Source of the DNA: a bacterium
Lineage (GTDB): Bacteria > Elusimicrobiota > Elusimicrobia > Elusimicrobiales > UBA9959
Direction: 5' to 3'
Assembly: GCA_021811185.1 (NCBI GenBank)
Contig: JAJZPL010000001.1
Coordinates: 124,001-188,000, forward strand
Length of the DNA stretch: 64,000 nt
How positions within the stretch are numbered: position 1 is the first letter of the stretch; each line of letters opens with the position of its first letter. Position numbers and translations under genes: made by a program. Below, in pieces: positions 28,213-36,265 of the stretch. Under the pieces are notes generated by a model that was not told the DNA's origin, did no database searches, and saw only the letters and a program-made list of their open reading frames with translations.

Positions 28213-31200
28213 TCGGCTATAACGGGCCTGGCCGCCGCCCCCGGGCCGGTGAGGGGCTCCGTCAACCTTTCCTGGACCGCTCCCGGCGACGACGGCGCCG
28301 CGGGCGACAATACCGCCGGCTATTACCTGGTAAGGTCGGCCACGTTCCAGATAACCACCGACGCGCTGTTCAACGCGGCCAGCGCCTATGCCCAGGCCTG
28401 GGCGCCCGCGGCCGCCGGGCAGCCGGAGGCCCGCGCCGTTTACGGGCTGGACGCCGGCAAAACGTATTACTTCGCCGTCAAGACGGCCGACAAGGCCGCC
28501 AATATCTCGGCGCTTTCCAACCAGGCCTCCGCCATGCCGCAGACGGCCAACCTGTACGTTAACGAAGTTTACGCGGCCGGGGCCGCCGCCGCCGACGACT
28601 GGGTGGAGCTTTATAATAATACCGCGTCCACCATAACGCTGACCGGCTGGAAGCTGGTTTACGACCAGGGGTCGATAGACCTGCCCGGGCCGGAGACCAC
28701 GGTCTGGACCGGGACCAGCGTCGATACGGTCAACGTCAACGGCTTCTTTACCTTCGCCCCGTCGCTGAACCTGAACGGCGCGCAGAGTTACCACGTCATC
28801 CTTAAGGACGCGGGCGGCAACGTGGTGGACCGCGTGCAGTGGCCGGCGCTTACCGCCGGCAGGTCCTTCGCCAGGATCACCGACGGCAACGCCGACTATT
28901 TCGACGCCGATCCTACTCCGACCAGGAATTACGCCAATGCCGTGTCCACCGACCCGCTCAAGATAAACGAGGTTTCTTACGGCGCGCCGGCCTCCCAGTT
29001 CATAGAACTTTACAACGCCGGGCCCGCCACCGCCACGCTTTCCGGCTACTTCCTGCGGAGTTCCTATAACGGCAGGTTCCAGTTCACCCGGAAGATCTAC
29101 GCTTATTCTTACGCGCTGATCGACCAGTCCGCCGTCAGCGGCGAGGCGCTGCCTTACGCTTCCGTGTTCGGGGCCTCCGGGCTGGCGGCCGCGGGGGACT
29201 TCGCGGTGCTGGAGAACTCCGCCGGGCAGACCCTGGACAGGGTCGTCTGGCAGTCCGGCGCGGCCTATTCGCTGCGCAACTACAAAGCCGCGCTCGTCAG
29301 CGCCGCCGACTGGGCCCCGGCCAACGCCGCCGCTTCCATAGGCCGGCGTCCCGCCGAGGGCGCGGACACCGGCGCCGATTCCGCCGACTTCGCCGCCCAG
29401 GCCGCCGCTACGCCCGCTTCGCGCAATAACGGCGCCGGCGCGGCCGCGGTCAACACGCTCGCTTATCCCGCGGCGGCCCAGATCCTGCCGTTCAGGTTCC
29501 CGCTGCGCCTCGCGCTGGGGGCCGTCTCTTCCGCCGGCACGGGCAACAATATCGTCCTGTCCCGCACCGGCGGCGCCGCCGACCCGTATTCCCCGCACCT
29601 GTACCGGCTGGAGGATATAGGCTTCTCGCTCTCCAGCCTGGCCGCGCAGGGCACCTCGCAGGCCGGCCTCTCGTTCCCGGACGAGGACGGCTACCCGCTG
29701 GTGAACGGCGCGGTCTATACGCTTACCTTGAACAGCGACACCGGTTCCGCCTCCGCGCCGCAGCTGACCCGCGCCGGCCTTGTTTACGACGCTTCCGTGC
29801 ACGCCGTCAACGCCGCCTCCGCCGCGCCGGCGCGGCTTGGGGAAGGCGCGCGGGCCGCCGCGGTACGCATAGCGGTTTATAACAACAGCCCCGCCGGCTA
29901 CAATGCCGTGGAGATAGCGAGCTTCACCGTGCGCCTGCTGGACCAGAGCCTGGCGCCGCTGGATACCGCGAAGGCCAGGAACCTGTTCCAGAGCGTTTCG
30001 CTCGTGCAGGACTCGGCCGCCGGCCTTTCCGGGGTGTACGAGTCCGGGCTGGACCTTGCCGTGGCGACCAGCACGCTTAATGCCGACCTCGTGCTCGGGG
30101 CCGGCGGCGCGCTTTCGTTCAGCGTGCCGTCCGTGCCCGCGGCCAGGACGCCCGCGGCCTCTACCGCGGCTTATTACGTGGTTTTCGAAGCGGCCCAGTA
30201 CGCTTCCACGCAGACGCCCAACGCTTTCAGCGTGAACTTTGACCCGGCGGCGGACCTTGTGCTGCGCGACGCGCCCAGCCTGGAGCCGCAGGCTTTCACG
30301 CCCGGTTCCGCCGTGCAGACCTCTTCCACCGTGATCATGGTGCCTGCCGCGCCGCCTCCCGGCACCTTCTGGCCGTACGCGCCGTCCACGCAGTCTGGCG
30401 TAGTTTCCATGGTGGACTATTACAACGGCGTTATCGTCAGTTCTTCCGTCTACATTTCATCTCTGGACGGGGTGCTGCGCGCGGTCAGGGTTGACGGCCA
30501 GGGCAAGTGGGAGTTCCAGACCTTCCCCGTCTCCCCGGTGAGGACCGCGCCGCTGTTCCGGGAGGAGTCCGGCGGAGTCTACCTTTACTTCGCCGACGAT
30601 TACGGCGACGTCTACAAGATAAGGGATAACGAGGCTTCGGCGCAGCAGATCTGGAAGAGGCAGCTGGGCGCGAAGGTGGTCTCCAACCCCGTGGATTCGG
30701 GCGATAAACTGTACTTCGGCGCGGATAACGCCCGGGCTTACTGTCTTAACAAAGCCGACGGGTCCGATTGTACCGGCTGGACTTACGACGCGGGCTTTAC
30801 GGCCGCCGTCTCCGGCACGATCTCCCTGGATGACCGCACTCCCGGCGTCAACGCCTCCTGGATAGGGCTTGAGGACGGCAAAGTGGTGCGTTTCAAGACG
30901 GCTGACGGGACCATAACGAGCGCCTTCCAGACCGGCGGGCCTATAAAGACCTCTCCCTACGCGGATGCCGCGTACCTGGGCGGGAATAACGTTTACGTTA
31001 CCTCTACCGACGGCAAGATCTACGCCAGGACTTCCGCCAACCTGACCACCACGCCCTCCAACTGGCAGGACTTTAATTCCGGCGCTCCCATCTACACCTC
31101 GCCTTTCAAGGACCAGCAGGACGGCAAGAGCGTGTATTTCGGCAACGACTCCGGCCGGCTTTATAAAGTGGACGCTTCCAGCGGCGAACTCGTAATGAGT

Positions 31201-31470
31201 TTCCAGGCCGGAGGCCCGATTCGGTCCTCGCCCGTGATGGTGCCGGCGGATTACTCCGGGCTGGGGGCCGGGGAAGATTACGTCTATTTCGGCTGCGACG
31301 ACGGGTATGTTTACGCGGTCAACACCCATACCGGGCAGTTGCGCGACGGCTGGCCCGTGCCCACCGGCGGGCCGGTCCGCGCCGACCCGAACGTGGACCT
31401 TGAAAACCTCACCCTTATCGTGGGGTCCGGAGACGGCAAGACATACATGTTCTATATAGGGCCGCCTTGA
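24097..31470 (+). CDS. giant secreted repeat protein, C-terminal part after the internal stop
   Basis: This is the same frame as the preceding part. The first possible start is TTG at 24097, with no ribosome-binding site and no signal peptide, so I read it as the tail of one broken gene. Contents in order: the end of repeat 44, four more repeats, two FN3 domains (about 25540-26230), a second beta-propeller-like block (about 26240-27530), two repeats, an FN3 domain (about 28215-28545), two lamin-tail-like domains (VNEVYAAGAAAADDWVELYN and INEVSYGAPASQFIELYN, bases about 28555-29300), a beta-rich linker, and a PQQ-type propeller (about 30360-31470) with repeated GVVSMVDYYNG, GKVVRFKTADG and GYVYAVNTHTG motifs. 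There is no sorting domain at the end. Lamin-tail domains occur in bacterial surface proteins and nucleases; no nuclease motif is seen. Confidence 0.8.
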   Translation: MLGEGTSYISVQVWDAAGSSTTLLYQPFYILKDTTAPVFVNGEAGGDPAWLGSGRNYNLDFGDQMSGLAAAQYSVSTTALSADGQVKVWTAVPVAYGAPAYTADWPLDFAALEEGVTNYVSVRAWDLAGSTAVLTDAFYVKKDTTPPTAADNQAGEFSWRNSNGGSYNVDFADAGGSGLARFQLRASTGPGGTGVTAVDWTDNIAGINSNSYAVDWPLSAGIWNGLYDSATNYISVRVFDNAGGSFTINDAFNVLKDTTAPSIADNQAGDDAWRNAAGTLYNVDFADGGSLISSAAYAAWTGPGQTGTQAKAWTQIPSVSGASYAADWGVDFSGLAQGFNYVSVRAWDNAGNLRELGDVFYVKKDTAPPVINDLQAGDTTWYRANPGPVFNVDFTDASIGVSTAAYEAWTEPLHTGVNVVVSTNIFAGPPVSAYTQNWGISDADWLLLAPGTNYITVTAWDGLGLSAAATDVFYILKDTVPPSAITTLGASPAAGQLGEGDINAKWNAPGDNGLTGSASYYLLRYKTSAFTDQADFDAASVYVSTLAPKAAGGLEGMTLTGLNAGVTYYLAVEAVDKAGNAGALSNLASGYAGVDLTPPGAITDLSAAMADFQGQIALAWTAPGEGVKGVTNAGTAAAYIVRYATFAITAANFSAPNVSTFTQTTWFPLAYGQAESHIVDGLTPGATYSIAIKAVDEAGNIGAISNVPVSSATPAGSAAGMIVYGEGTSNIPKYRNWTPEIWGAQADALATAATVRWAALKAVPVVANAKVAGFLASDNSLKFLNWDGAASNWSDITMTPAPAPAGSATRKFDLAPENLTGRMLAVYYNGTAGAVTYAVWSATASAWSVAPASLPLASLTGAINWVRLKSMPGTNRILLMALDANSRISAAVWNGSAWVSNQNLTTTASIATRECFDGDWESQTGNGMALWGTGTTTSFSVWRATSAAWETVKTGPATGATVVNWLRVAADPATNRLGASIITVTPSWYVSVWRAALATEAWSVSPTADTSMSSNAGRITDAAWEAQSGKFMAAAVDNLGTNDNQFDYITWLNGAWTPASPSVTTANTNTTFATDIRQLALVPDPNTNKITALGMDTSGNLKTTLWGGTSWAGTTASSNFLHDSAVSDFNYEPAALAFDRQDPVPPTVVDNQAGDDNWRNSRVNYNIDATDSGGSHLASIQTKIFSQAGGGGTLIQDWTDQVTGINADAYTADWPLTQATFDLLPQGQSYVGVRARDNAGNYASYILDAFYVKKDTIAPTVGNNLPADYDPSWHNADQGPVYDVDFADTGGSQLRSLEYSASSGPARTGTLTPDWTVISSGTLGSIYSANWALNFALLGNGTNYISVRAIDNALSTTTLVDAFRILKDTQPPSAITGLAAAPGPVRGSVNLSWTAPGDDGAAGDNTAGYYLVRSATFQITTDALFNAASAYAQAWAPAAAGQPEARAVYGLDAGKTYYFAVKTADKAANISALSNQASAMPQTANLYVNEVYAAGAAAADDWVELYNNTASTITLTGWKLVYDQGSIDLPGPETTVWTGTSVDTVNVNGFFTFAPSLNLNGAQSYHVILKDAGGNVVDRVQWPALTAGRSFARITDGNADYFDADPTPTRNYANAVSTDPLKINEVSYGAPASQFIELYNAGPATATLSGYFLRSSYNGRFQFTRKIYAYSYALIDQSAVSGEALPYASVFGASGLAAAGDFAVLENSAGQTLDRVVWQSGAAYSLRNYKAALVSAADWAPANAAASIGRRPAEGADTGADSADFAAQAAATPASRNNGAGAAAVNTLAYPAAAQILPFRFPLRLALGAVSSAGTGNNIVLSRTGGAADPYSPHLYRLEDIGFSLSSLAAQGTSQAGLSFPDEDGYPLVNGAVYTLTLNSDTGSASAPQLTRAGLVYDASVHAVNAASAAPARLGEGARAAAVRIAVYNNSPAGYNAVEIASFTVRLLDQSLAPLDTAKARNLFQSVSLVQDSAAGLSGVYESGLDLAVATSTLNADLVLGAGGALSFSVPSVPAARTPAASTAAYYVVFEAAQYASTQTPNAFSVNFDPAADLVLRDAPSLEPQAFTPGSAVQTSSTVIMVPAAPPPGTFWPYAPSTQSGVVSMVDYYNGVIVSSSVYISSLDGVLRAVRVDGQGKWEFQTFPVSPVRTAPLFREESGGVYLYFADDYGDVYKIRDNEASAQQIWKRQLGAKVVSNPVDSGDKLYFGADNARAYCLNKADGSDCTGWTYDAGFTAAVSGTISLDDRTPGVNASWIGLEDGKVVRFKTADGTITSAFQTGGPIKTSPYADAAYLGGNNVYVTSTDGKIYARTSANLTTTPSNWQDFNSGAPIYTSPFKDQQDGKSVYFGNDSGRLYKVDASSGELVMSFQAGGPIRSSPVMVPADYSGLGAGEDYVYFGCDDGYVYAVNTHTGQLRDGWPVPTGGPVRADPNVDLENLTLIVGSGDGKTYMFYIGPP

Positions 31471-31488
31471 CGAAAAAGAGGGCGGCCC
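31459..31488 (+). terminator. hairpin overlapping the stop of the giant gene (weak terminator or attenuator)
   Basis: GGGCCGCC (31459-31466) pairs with GGCGGCCC (31481-31488) across the TGA. A competing pairing of GCCGCC with GGCGGC (31492-31497) would be followed by TTTT. It could set the ratio of giant protein to downstream gene products; no strong T-tract follows the first stem. Confidence 0.4.
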
Positions 31489-31516
31489 AAGGGCGGCTTT
31501 TAAAGAGGTTAATATT

Positions 31517-34500
31517 ATGAAAGGGTTCGTTAAATACGCGCTTTCAGGGGCCGCCTTTGCGGCCTGCACCCTGCTGCCCGCCCGCGCGGCGGACTGGCCC
31601 ACGTTCAGGGGGAATGCCGCCCGCACCGGGTTTACCGCCGAGCAGGCCTACCCGGCCCCGGCTCCCGCCAACGTCTGGAATTTCGACGTGCAGGGCGACG
31701 TGGTGGCCGGCCCGGTCGTTTACGCAGGGATAGTCTACGCTACCGCGCGGACCGGGAATATCTACGCCCTTAACGCCTATACCGGGGAATTGATCTGGGA
31801 TTATTCCACCGACGACTGGATCGACGCTTCCCCCGCCGTGTCCGGGGCCGCCGTTTACGCGTCTTCCCGGGACGGAAATCTTTACGCTTTTAACCGGCTT
31901 AGCGGGGCTATGCTCTGGAAGGCCGCCCTCGGCGCCCCTTCTGTTTCCAGCCCGCTGGTCCTTGACGGGAAAGTGTACGTCGGGGTAAGCGCCCCCCAGG
32001 ACAAGCTGAAGGTCTTCAGCGCCGCCAGCGGAGCGCTGCTGTGGCAGTATTCCGCGCTGCTGCCGCAGCCGGTCGAGACTGCCCCGTCCACGGACGGCGG
32101 CACGGTCTATTTCGGTTCTAACGACGGGCACGTTTACGCCCTGAACAAGGACAGCGGCGCCTCCGCGTGGGTGAATTCAGGGACCCAGCAGACCATCGGC
32201 AGTTTCGGGGCCAATGCCCTGCCCGTCAGCGGCGGTTTCGTCTACGCCCTGCCGGGGCACGACGAAAAGAAACTGCTCCGCTTCCCGGCGGGCGCAGGCT
32301 CCCCGGCCGCGGCGAGCGCGCCGTTCGGACTTCTGGAGGGGGGGCTGGCGGGCGACCCCAGCGAGAACGAGGTGACCTCGCCCGTTCTTTCGCCGTACGG
32401 GCTGTACGTGGGCGCCGGCTCGCAGCCGCAAAGGCTGTACGGCTTCGACCCGGTTTCTTTGGAAGAACTGGCTTTCAGCTCCCCTTCCGTGGGCGCCACG
32501 GCCGGGTTCGGCCTGCTGTCCTCCCCCGCCATGGCCAACGAGGTCATCTACCAGGGAACCGTGGACGCCAGGCTGGTAGCCGTGAGCACCGCCGGGGTTA
32601 TACTGTGGCAGACGGCGCTCTCCTCGTCCGCGTACGCTTCCCCCGCGGTCTCGAACGGCTATATCTATACCGGGACGCTGGGCGGAAAGATCAGCGCGTT
32701 CAAGACCGGGCGGGCCGTCTCCATTTCCTCCCCGCGCGCCGAAGAGGTGGTGGACGCCACCGTGCCGGTTTACGGCTACCTTCTTGGGCCGGCGGTCACG
32801 GGCTATATGCTGGAATACGGGCAGAGCGAAAGCCCCTCTTCCTGGACGCAGCTCATCGCAAGCTCTGTCCCCTCTTCCGGGGTTTCCGGCGGGCTGCTGG
32901 GGCTTTGGGACACTTCTTCGCTGCTGAACGGCCTCTACACCCTGCGGCTTAAGGCGCAGGAATCCGCCCCGTCCGGCACGGTGGCCGAGGCCAGGCTGGC
33001 GGCCAGGGTCAACCACGTGCCGCAGCCGCCTTCCGGCCTGACGGCGGCGGACGAGCCGGCGGACAGCGGCAACAGGCTGCGCCTCAACTGGGCGGCTTCG
33101 CCTTCGGGCTGGGTTACCAGTTACCGCGTTTACCGAGGCCCGTACGGCGGCGACCTTTCGTACCTGGCGCAGGTCAGCACGCCCGCCGTCACCTACCTGG
33201 ACGCCTCCGCGGTCACCGGGTCCACCTTTACTTATTACGTAACGGCTTTCGACGGTTATTCCGAGTCGGCGGCTTCGCCCCGGGCCTCGGCTTTCTCGGT
33301 GGACAATAACCCGTCTTCGGACGCGGTGCCGCCTTCCGCCGTGGCCGACCTTGCGGCGGCGCCGGGCGCCGCGGGAGGCAGCGCGCTCCTGTCCTGGACC
33401 GCCCCCGGCAACGACGGGAACGTGGGCTCGGCCGCGGGTTACGAGGTGCGCTACGCCACCTATACCGGGTTCGCCTGGGGGGCAGGCACGGTCTGGAAGA
33501 GCACGCGGCCGGCGGCCGGGCCTTATGGTACCGCCGAGGCTGAGACCGTTCTTGGGCTTTTCGGCGGCGTGACCTATTACTTTACGCTGAAAGCCTACGA
33601 CGCCAAACCTAATTATTCCGCGGTTTCGAACGAGGCTTCCGCTTACGGCACTCCGGACTACACGCCGCCGCTGCCTCCTTCCGCGCTGACCGTGGCGGAC
33701 AGGCCGGGCGACCACGGCGGGGCGCTGGTGCTCAGCTGGGGGCTTTCCCCCGACGACGGAGCGGGCGCCCGCGACGTTTACGGCTACAAGATCTTCCGGT
33801 CCCTGTCGTCGGGGGTGGCGGCTTCCAGCGTTCCTTACGCCGCGGTGGGCCCCGGCTATTCCGGTTATACCGACACCCTGGCCCCCGAGAACATAAAGTT
33901 CTATTACGCCGTGGCGGCCTACGACAGCACCAATAATTCTCCGATTACGGCCGAGGCTTCGGGTATTTCTGCCGACAATTGGAGGTTCTTCGACGCCACC
34001 AACGGCGGCACGGTGCGCCTAGCCGACGGGGCCGAGGTCAGCATTCCCGGGGAGTCCGTTTCCCAGAACGACAATATCCTGGTGCTGCGCCGGGACCAGG
34101 CCTACTACTCCGGCCCCTCGGCGGTCGTGAAAGCCGACGCCGGAGGCGCAAAGCCCACCGGGATAATCTACGAGGTCAAGTTCGAGAACCCCGCCACGAA
34201 ACTGCTTAAGCCCGCCACGCTGCTGCTTCCTTATACCGCGGCCGAGATCGGCGCCATCCCCGAGGCCAGCCTGCGCGTCTACCTGCTCGACGGCGCGCGC
34301 TGGACGCTGGTTAACACCTCGCGCGTGCTTCCCGAGGTGAAAAAAGTCAGCGCCGAGGTGAACCATTTCTCGGTCTACGCGCTTATGGGATATGTCCCGA
34401 CGGGCGCCCTGCTGGCTTCGGACAGGGTTTACACTTACCCTAACCCGGCGAAAGGCGACACGCTGACGTTCAAATTCCTGCCTGCCGACGCGGCCGACGT

Positions 34501-34693
34501 TACCATCGACGTTTACAACGTGGCGGCGGAGAAAGTGGCCACGCTGGGAAAGAGCGGCTGCCCCGGGGGCGTGACCTCCGAGATAGTCTGGAAGATCGCG
34601 AACGTGGCCAGCGGGGTTTATGTTTACCGCGTGGAGGCCAGGAGCGCCTCCGGCACCAAGGCCGTTACCAAGAAGCTGGCGATAATACATTAA
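31517..34693 (+). CDS. secreted PQQ-propeller/FN3 protein with a T9SS-like C-terminal domain
   Basis: A 1,058-residue protein with a signal peptide (MKGFVKYALSGAAFAACTLL, cleavage after PARA near residue 24). Residues about 25-395 form a PQQ-like beta-propeller (GNIYALNAYTGELIWDY, GNLYAFNRLSGAMLW, GHVYALNKDSGASAW). A beta domain follows at about 400-500, then three FN3 domains starting near 501, 605 and 715. A beta domain at about 820-965 contains YEVKFENPATKLLKPATLLL. The last 85 residues (VYTYPNPAKGDTLTF, VTIDVYNVAAEKV, GVYVYRVEA, KKLAIIH) match the FlgD-Ig-like/type A sorting domain used by type IX secretion. AGAGG lies 8 bases before the ATG. A PorV-like gene follows 36 bases later, which supports outer-membrane export. 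The propeller fold resembles the C-terminus of the giant protein. Confidence 0.85.
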   Translation: MKGFVKYALSGAAFAACTLLPARAADWPTFRGNAARTGFTAEQAYPAPAPANVWNFDVQGDVVAGPVVYAGIVYATARTGNIYALNAYTGELIWDYSTDDWIDASPAVSGAAVYASSRDGNLYAFNRLSGAMLWKAALGAPSVSSPLVLDGKVYVGVSAPQDKLKVFSAASGALLWQYSALLPQPVETAPSTDGGTVYFGSNDGHVYALNKDSGASAWVNSGTQQTIGSFGANALPVSGGFVYALPGHDEKKLLRFPAGAGSPAAASAPFGLLEGGLAGDPSENEVTSPVLSPYGLYVGAGSQPQRLYGFDPVSLEELAFSSPSVGATAGFGLLSSPAMANEVIYQGTVDARLVAVSTAGVILWQTALSSSAYASPAVSNGYIYTGTLGGKISAFKTGRAVSISSPRAEEVVDATVPVYGYLLGPAVTGYMLEYGQSESPSSWTQLIASSVPSSGVSGGLLGLWDTSSLLNGLYTLRLKAQESAPSGTVAEARLAARVNHVPQPPSGLTAADEPADSGNRLRLNWAASPSGWVTSYRVYRGPYGGDLSYLAQVSTPAVTYLDASAVTGSTFTYYVTAFDGYSESAASPRASAFSVDNNPSSDAVPPSAVADLAAAPGAAGGSALLSWTAPGNDGNVGSAAGYEVRYATYTGFAWGAGTVWKSTRPAAGPYGTAEAETVLGLFGGVTYYFTLKAYDAKPNYSAVSNEASAYGTPDYTPPLPPSALTVADRPGDHGGALVLSWGLSPDDGAGARDVYGYKIFRSLSSGVAASSVPYAAVGPGYSGYTDTLAPENIKFYYAVAAYDSTNNSPITAEASGISADNWRFFDATNGGTVRLADGAEVSIPGESVSQNDNILVLRRDQAYYSGPSAVVKADAGGAKPTGIIYEVKFENPATKLLKPATLLLPYTAAEIGAIPEASLRVYLLDGARWTLVNTSRVLPEVKKVSAEVNHFSVYALMGYVPTGALLASDRVYTYPNPAKGDTLTFKFLPADAADVTIDVYNVAAEKVATLGKSGCPGGVTSEIVWKIANVASGVYVYRVEARSASGTKAVTKKLAIIH

Positions 34694-34729
34694 GGACGGA
34701 GCGGGGCGCCGCGTTCGGGAGAGAGGCTT

Positions 34730-36262
34730 ATGAAAAGAGTGAAAAAAGATCTTGCGGGCGGCGGGCGGCTGGCGCCGGCCCTGCTTCTGGTCTTTACTGT
34801 TTGCGCGCTGCGGGCCCCGGTTTCCGCGGCCAAGATCTACCCTTCGGCGGGAACGACTTCCGCCACTTTTCTCAAGATAGGCGTGGGCGCCAGGGCCGTT
34901 TCCCTGGCCGGGGCCTACACGGCCCTTTCCGACGACGCTTACGCCGTGTACTGGAACCCGGCCGGCCTGGCCCTCCCGGTAGGGCAGAGCGCGGTCTTTA
35001 CGCACAACGAATATTTCGAGGGGCTGAACCAGGAGTATTTCGGCTATACGCTGCCCGGCGAAAAGCTCGGCTTCCTGCGCGGGAGCAGGCTGGAGAACGG
35101 CCACCTGGGCCTGGGGCTGAACTACTTCTATACGCCTAAAGACCTGGAGCGGCGTAGCGGGCTGAACGAGGCCTCGGTGGCTATTTCGCCGGTGGAGGGG
35201 AAGTTCAGCTCTTACGACCTGGCTTTTTCCGCCGCCTACGGCTTTAATTATACCCGGGACCTGCGGCTCGGCGGCGCGCTGAAATTCATACGGGAGAGCA
35301 TCGACACGGAGTCCGGCAACACCGCCGCGCTGGACCTGGGCGCGCTTTACGATTTTCCCTGGCTGGACCGGCAGTTCACGGCGGGCTTTTCCGTGCAGAA
35401 TCTCGGCCCCGGCGTAAAGTTCAATTCGAAACGCTTCGATCTGCCGTTGACCTTCAAGGCGGGCCTCAGCCACCGGATGTATGAGAAAGGCCTGCTTCTT
35501 TCCCTGGACGTTTCGAAGCCCGTGGATAATTATCCCTCCGTAGCTCTGGGGCTGGAGCACCCTCTGGGGAACAAGCTCTTCCTGCGCGGCGGCTACCGCT
35601 ACCGCCAGCACGGCAACGAGCTCGGCGCCGCCTCGGGGCTGGCGGCGGGCCTGGGTTTTGTCTACCAGCAGTTCGGTTTCGATTACGCTTTTTCGCCGTT
35701 CGGAGACCTCGGCGCGACGCACCGCATCTCGCTGGCGTACCGCTTCGCCGCTCCTCCCGCGGCGGCGGCGCGGCCGCCCTCGGAAGCCGTCCCCGCCGTG
35801 GAGCGCCTGGAGGGGGCGAAGCGGGCTGTTTATTCGGTCTCTAAAAAACCCCTCAGGATGTCTGTCCGCGGGGTGGACTACGCGGTGGAGGCTTCGGCTG
35901 GGGACCCAGCCGCGTCGCTGTACGGCCTGACCTTCAAAACCAGGGTGCGCGGCGGCGGGGAGATTTCCCCGGATATTTCGGAAGGCAGCCTGCCGCCTGC
36001 GCTGGCCGCGAAATTGCCGTCCGGGTACAGCCAGCTGCTCGCCTGGCAATTCGGCCCGGGGCTGGCCGGCGTGGACGGCGGCCTGACCCTGAACTTCCGC
36101 CTTCCGGAAAAGAAGGACGGCGGCGAGCCCGCGTTCTTCTACCTCGCCTCCTCGGGCTGGGTAAAAGCCGGGGCGGTGAATGAAGGCTGCTCCGGGGGAT
36201 TGTGTTCTTTCAGCGTGAAGGCGCCGCTTAGTTCCCATTACGCGGCGGCGGAGCGTAAATAG
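34730..36262 (+). CDS. PorV/PorQ-like outer-membrane beta-barrel protein with C-terminal extension
   Basis: A 510-residue protein with a signal peptide ending near residue 34. It continues SATFLKIGVGARAVSLAGAY and ALSDDAYAVYWNPAGLA, the signature of the PorV/PorQ (UPF0164) branch of the FadL/OmpP1 superfamily. Amphipathic beta strands follow to ISLAYRF near residue 340, a typical barrel end with a terminal Phe. A further 170 residues (341-510) come after an Ala/Pro-rich linker, including WVKAGAVNEGCSGGLCSF, and form an extra domain I do not recognise. PorV shuttles type IX substrates to the cell surface. Placement right after a protein with a type A-like sorting domain suggests a dedicated partner. 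GAGAGG precedes the ATG. No core T9SS genes (porK, porL, porM, porN, sov) are in the window. Confidence 0.82.
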   Translation: MKRVKKDLAGGGRLAPALLLVFTVCALRAPVSAAKIYPSAGTTSATFLKIGVGARAVSLAGAYTALSDDAYAVYWNPAGLALPVGQSAVFTHNEYFEGLNQEYFGYTLPGEKLGFLRGSRLENGHLGLGLNYFYTPKDLERRSGLNEASVAISPVEGKFSSYDLAFSAAYGFNYTRDLRLGGALKFIRESIDTESGNTAALDLGALYDFPWLDRQFTAGFSVQNLGPGVKFNSKRFDLPLTFKAGLSHRMYEKGLLLSLDVSKPVDNYPSVALGLEHPLGNKLFLRGGYRYRQHGNELGAASGLAAGLGFVYQQFGFDYAFSPFGDLGATHRISLAYRFAAPPAAAARPPSEAVPAVERLEGAKRAVYSVSKKPLRMSVRGVDYAVEASAGDPAASLYGLTFKTRVRGGGEISPDISEGSLPPALAAKLPSGYSQLLAWQFGPGLAGVDGGLTLNFRLPEKKDGGEPAFFYLASSGWVKAGAVNEGCSGGLCSFSVKAPLSSHYAAAERK

Positions 36263-36265
36263 TTT

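Noticed and set aside
25912-29802. Second long - strand open frame (about 1,300 codons) in the C-terminal part of the giant gene
   Set aside because: Same cause: antisense shadow of a high-GC repeat gene, no start signals, no domain.
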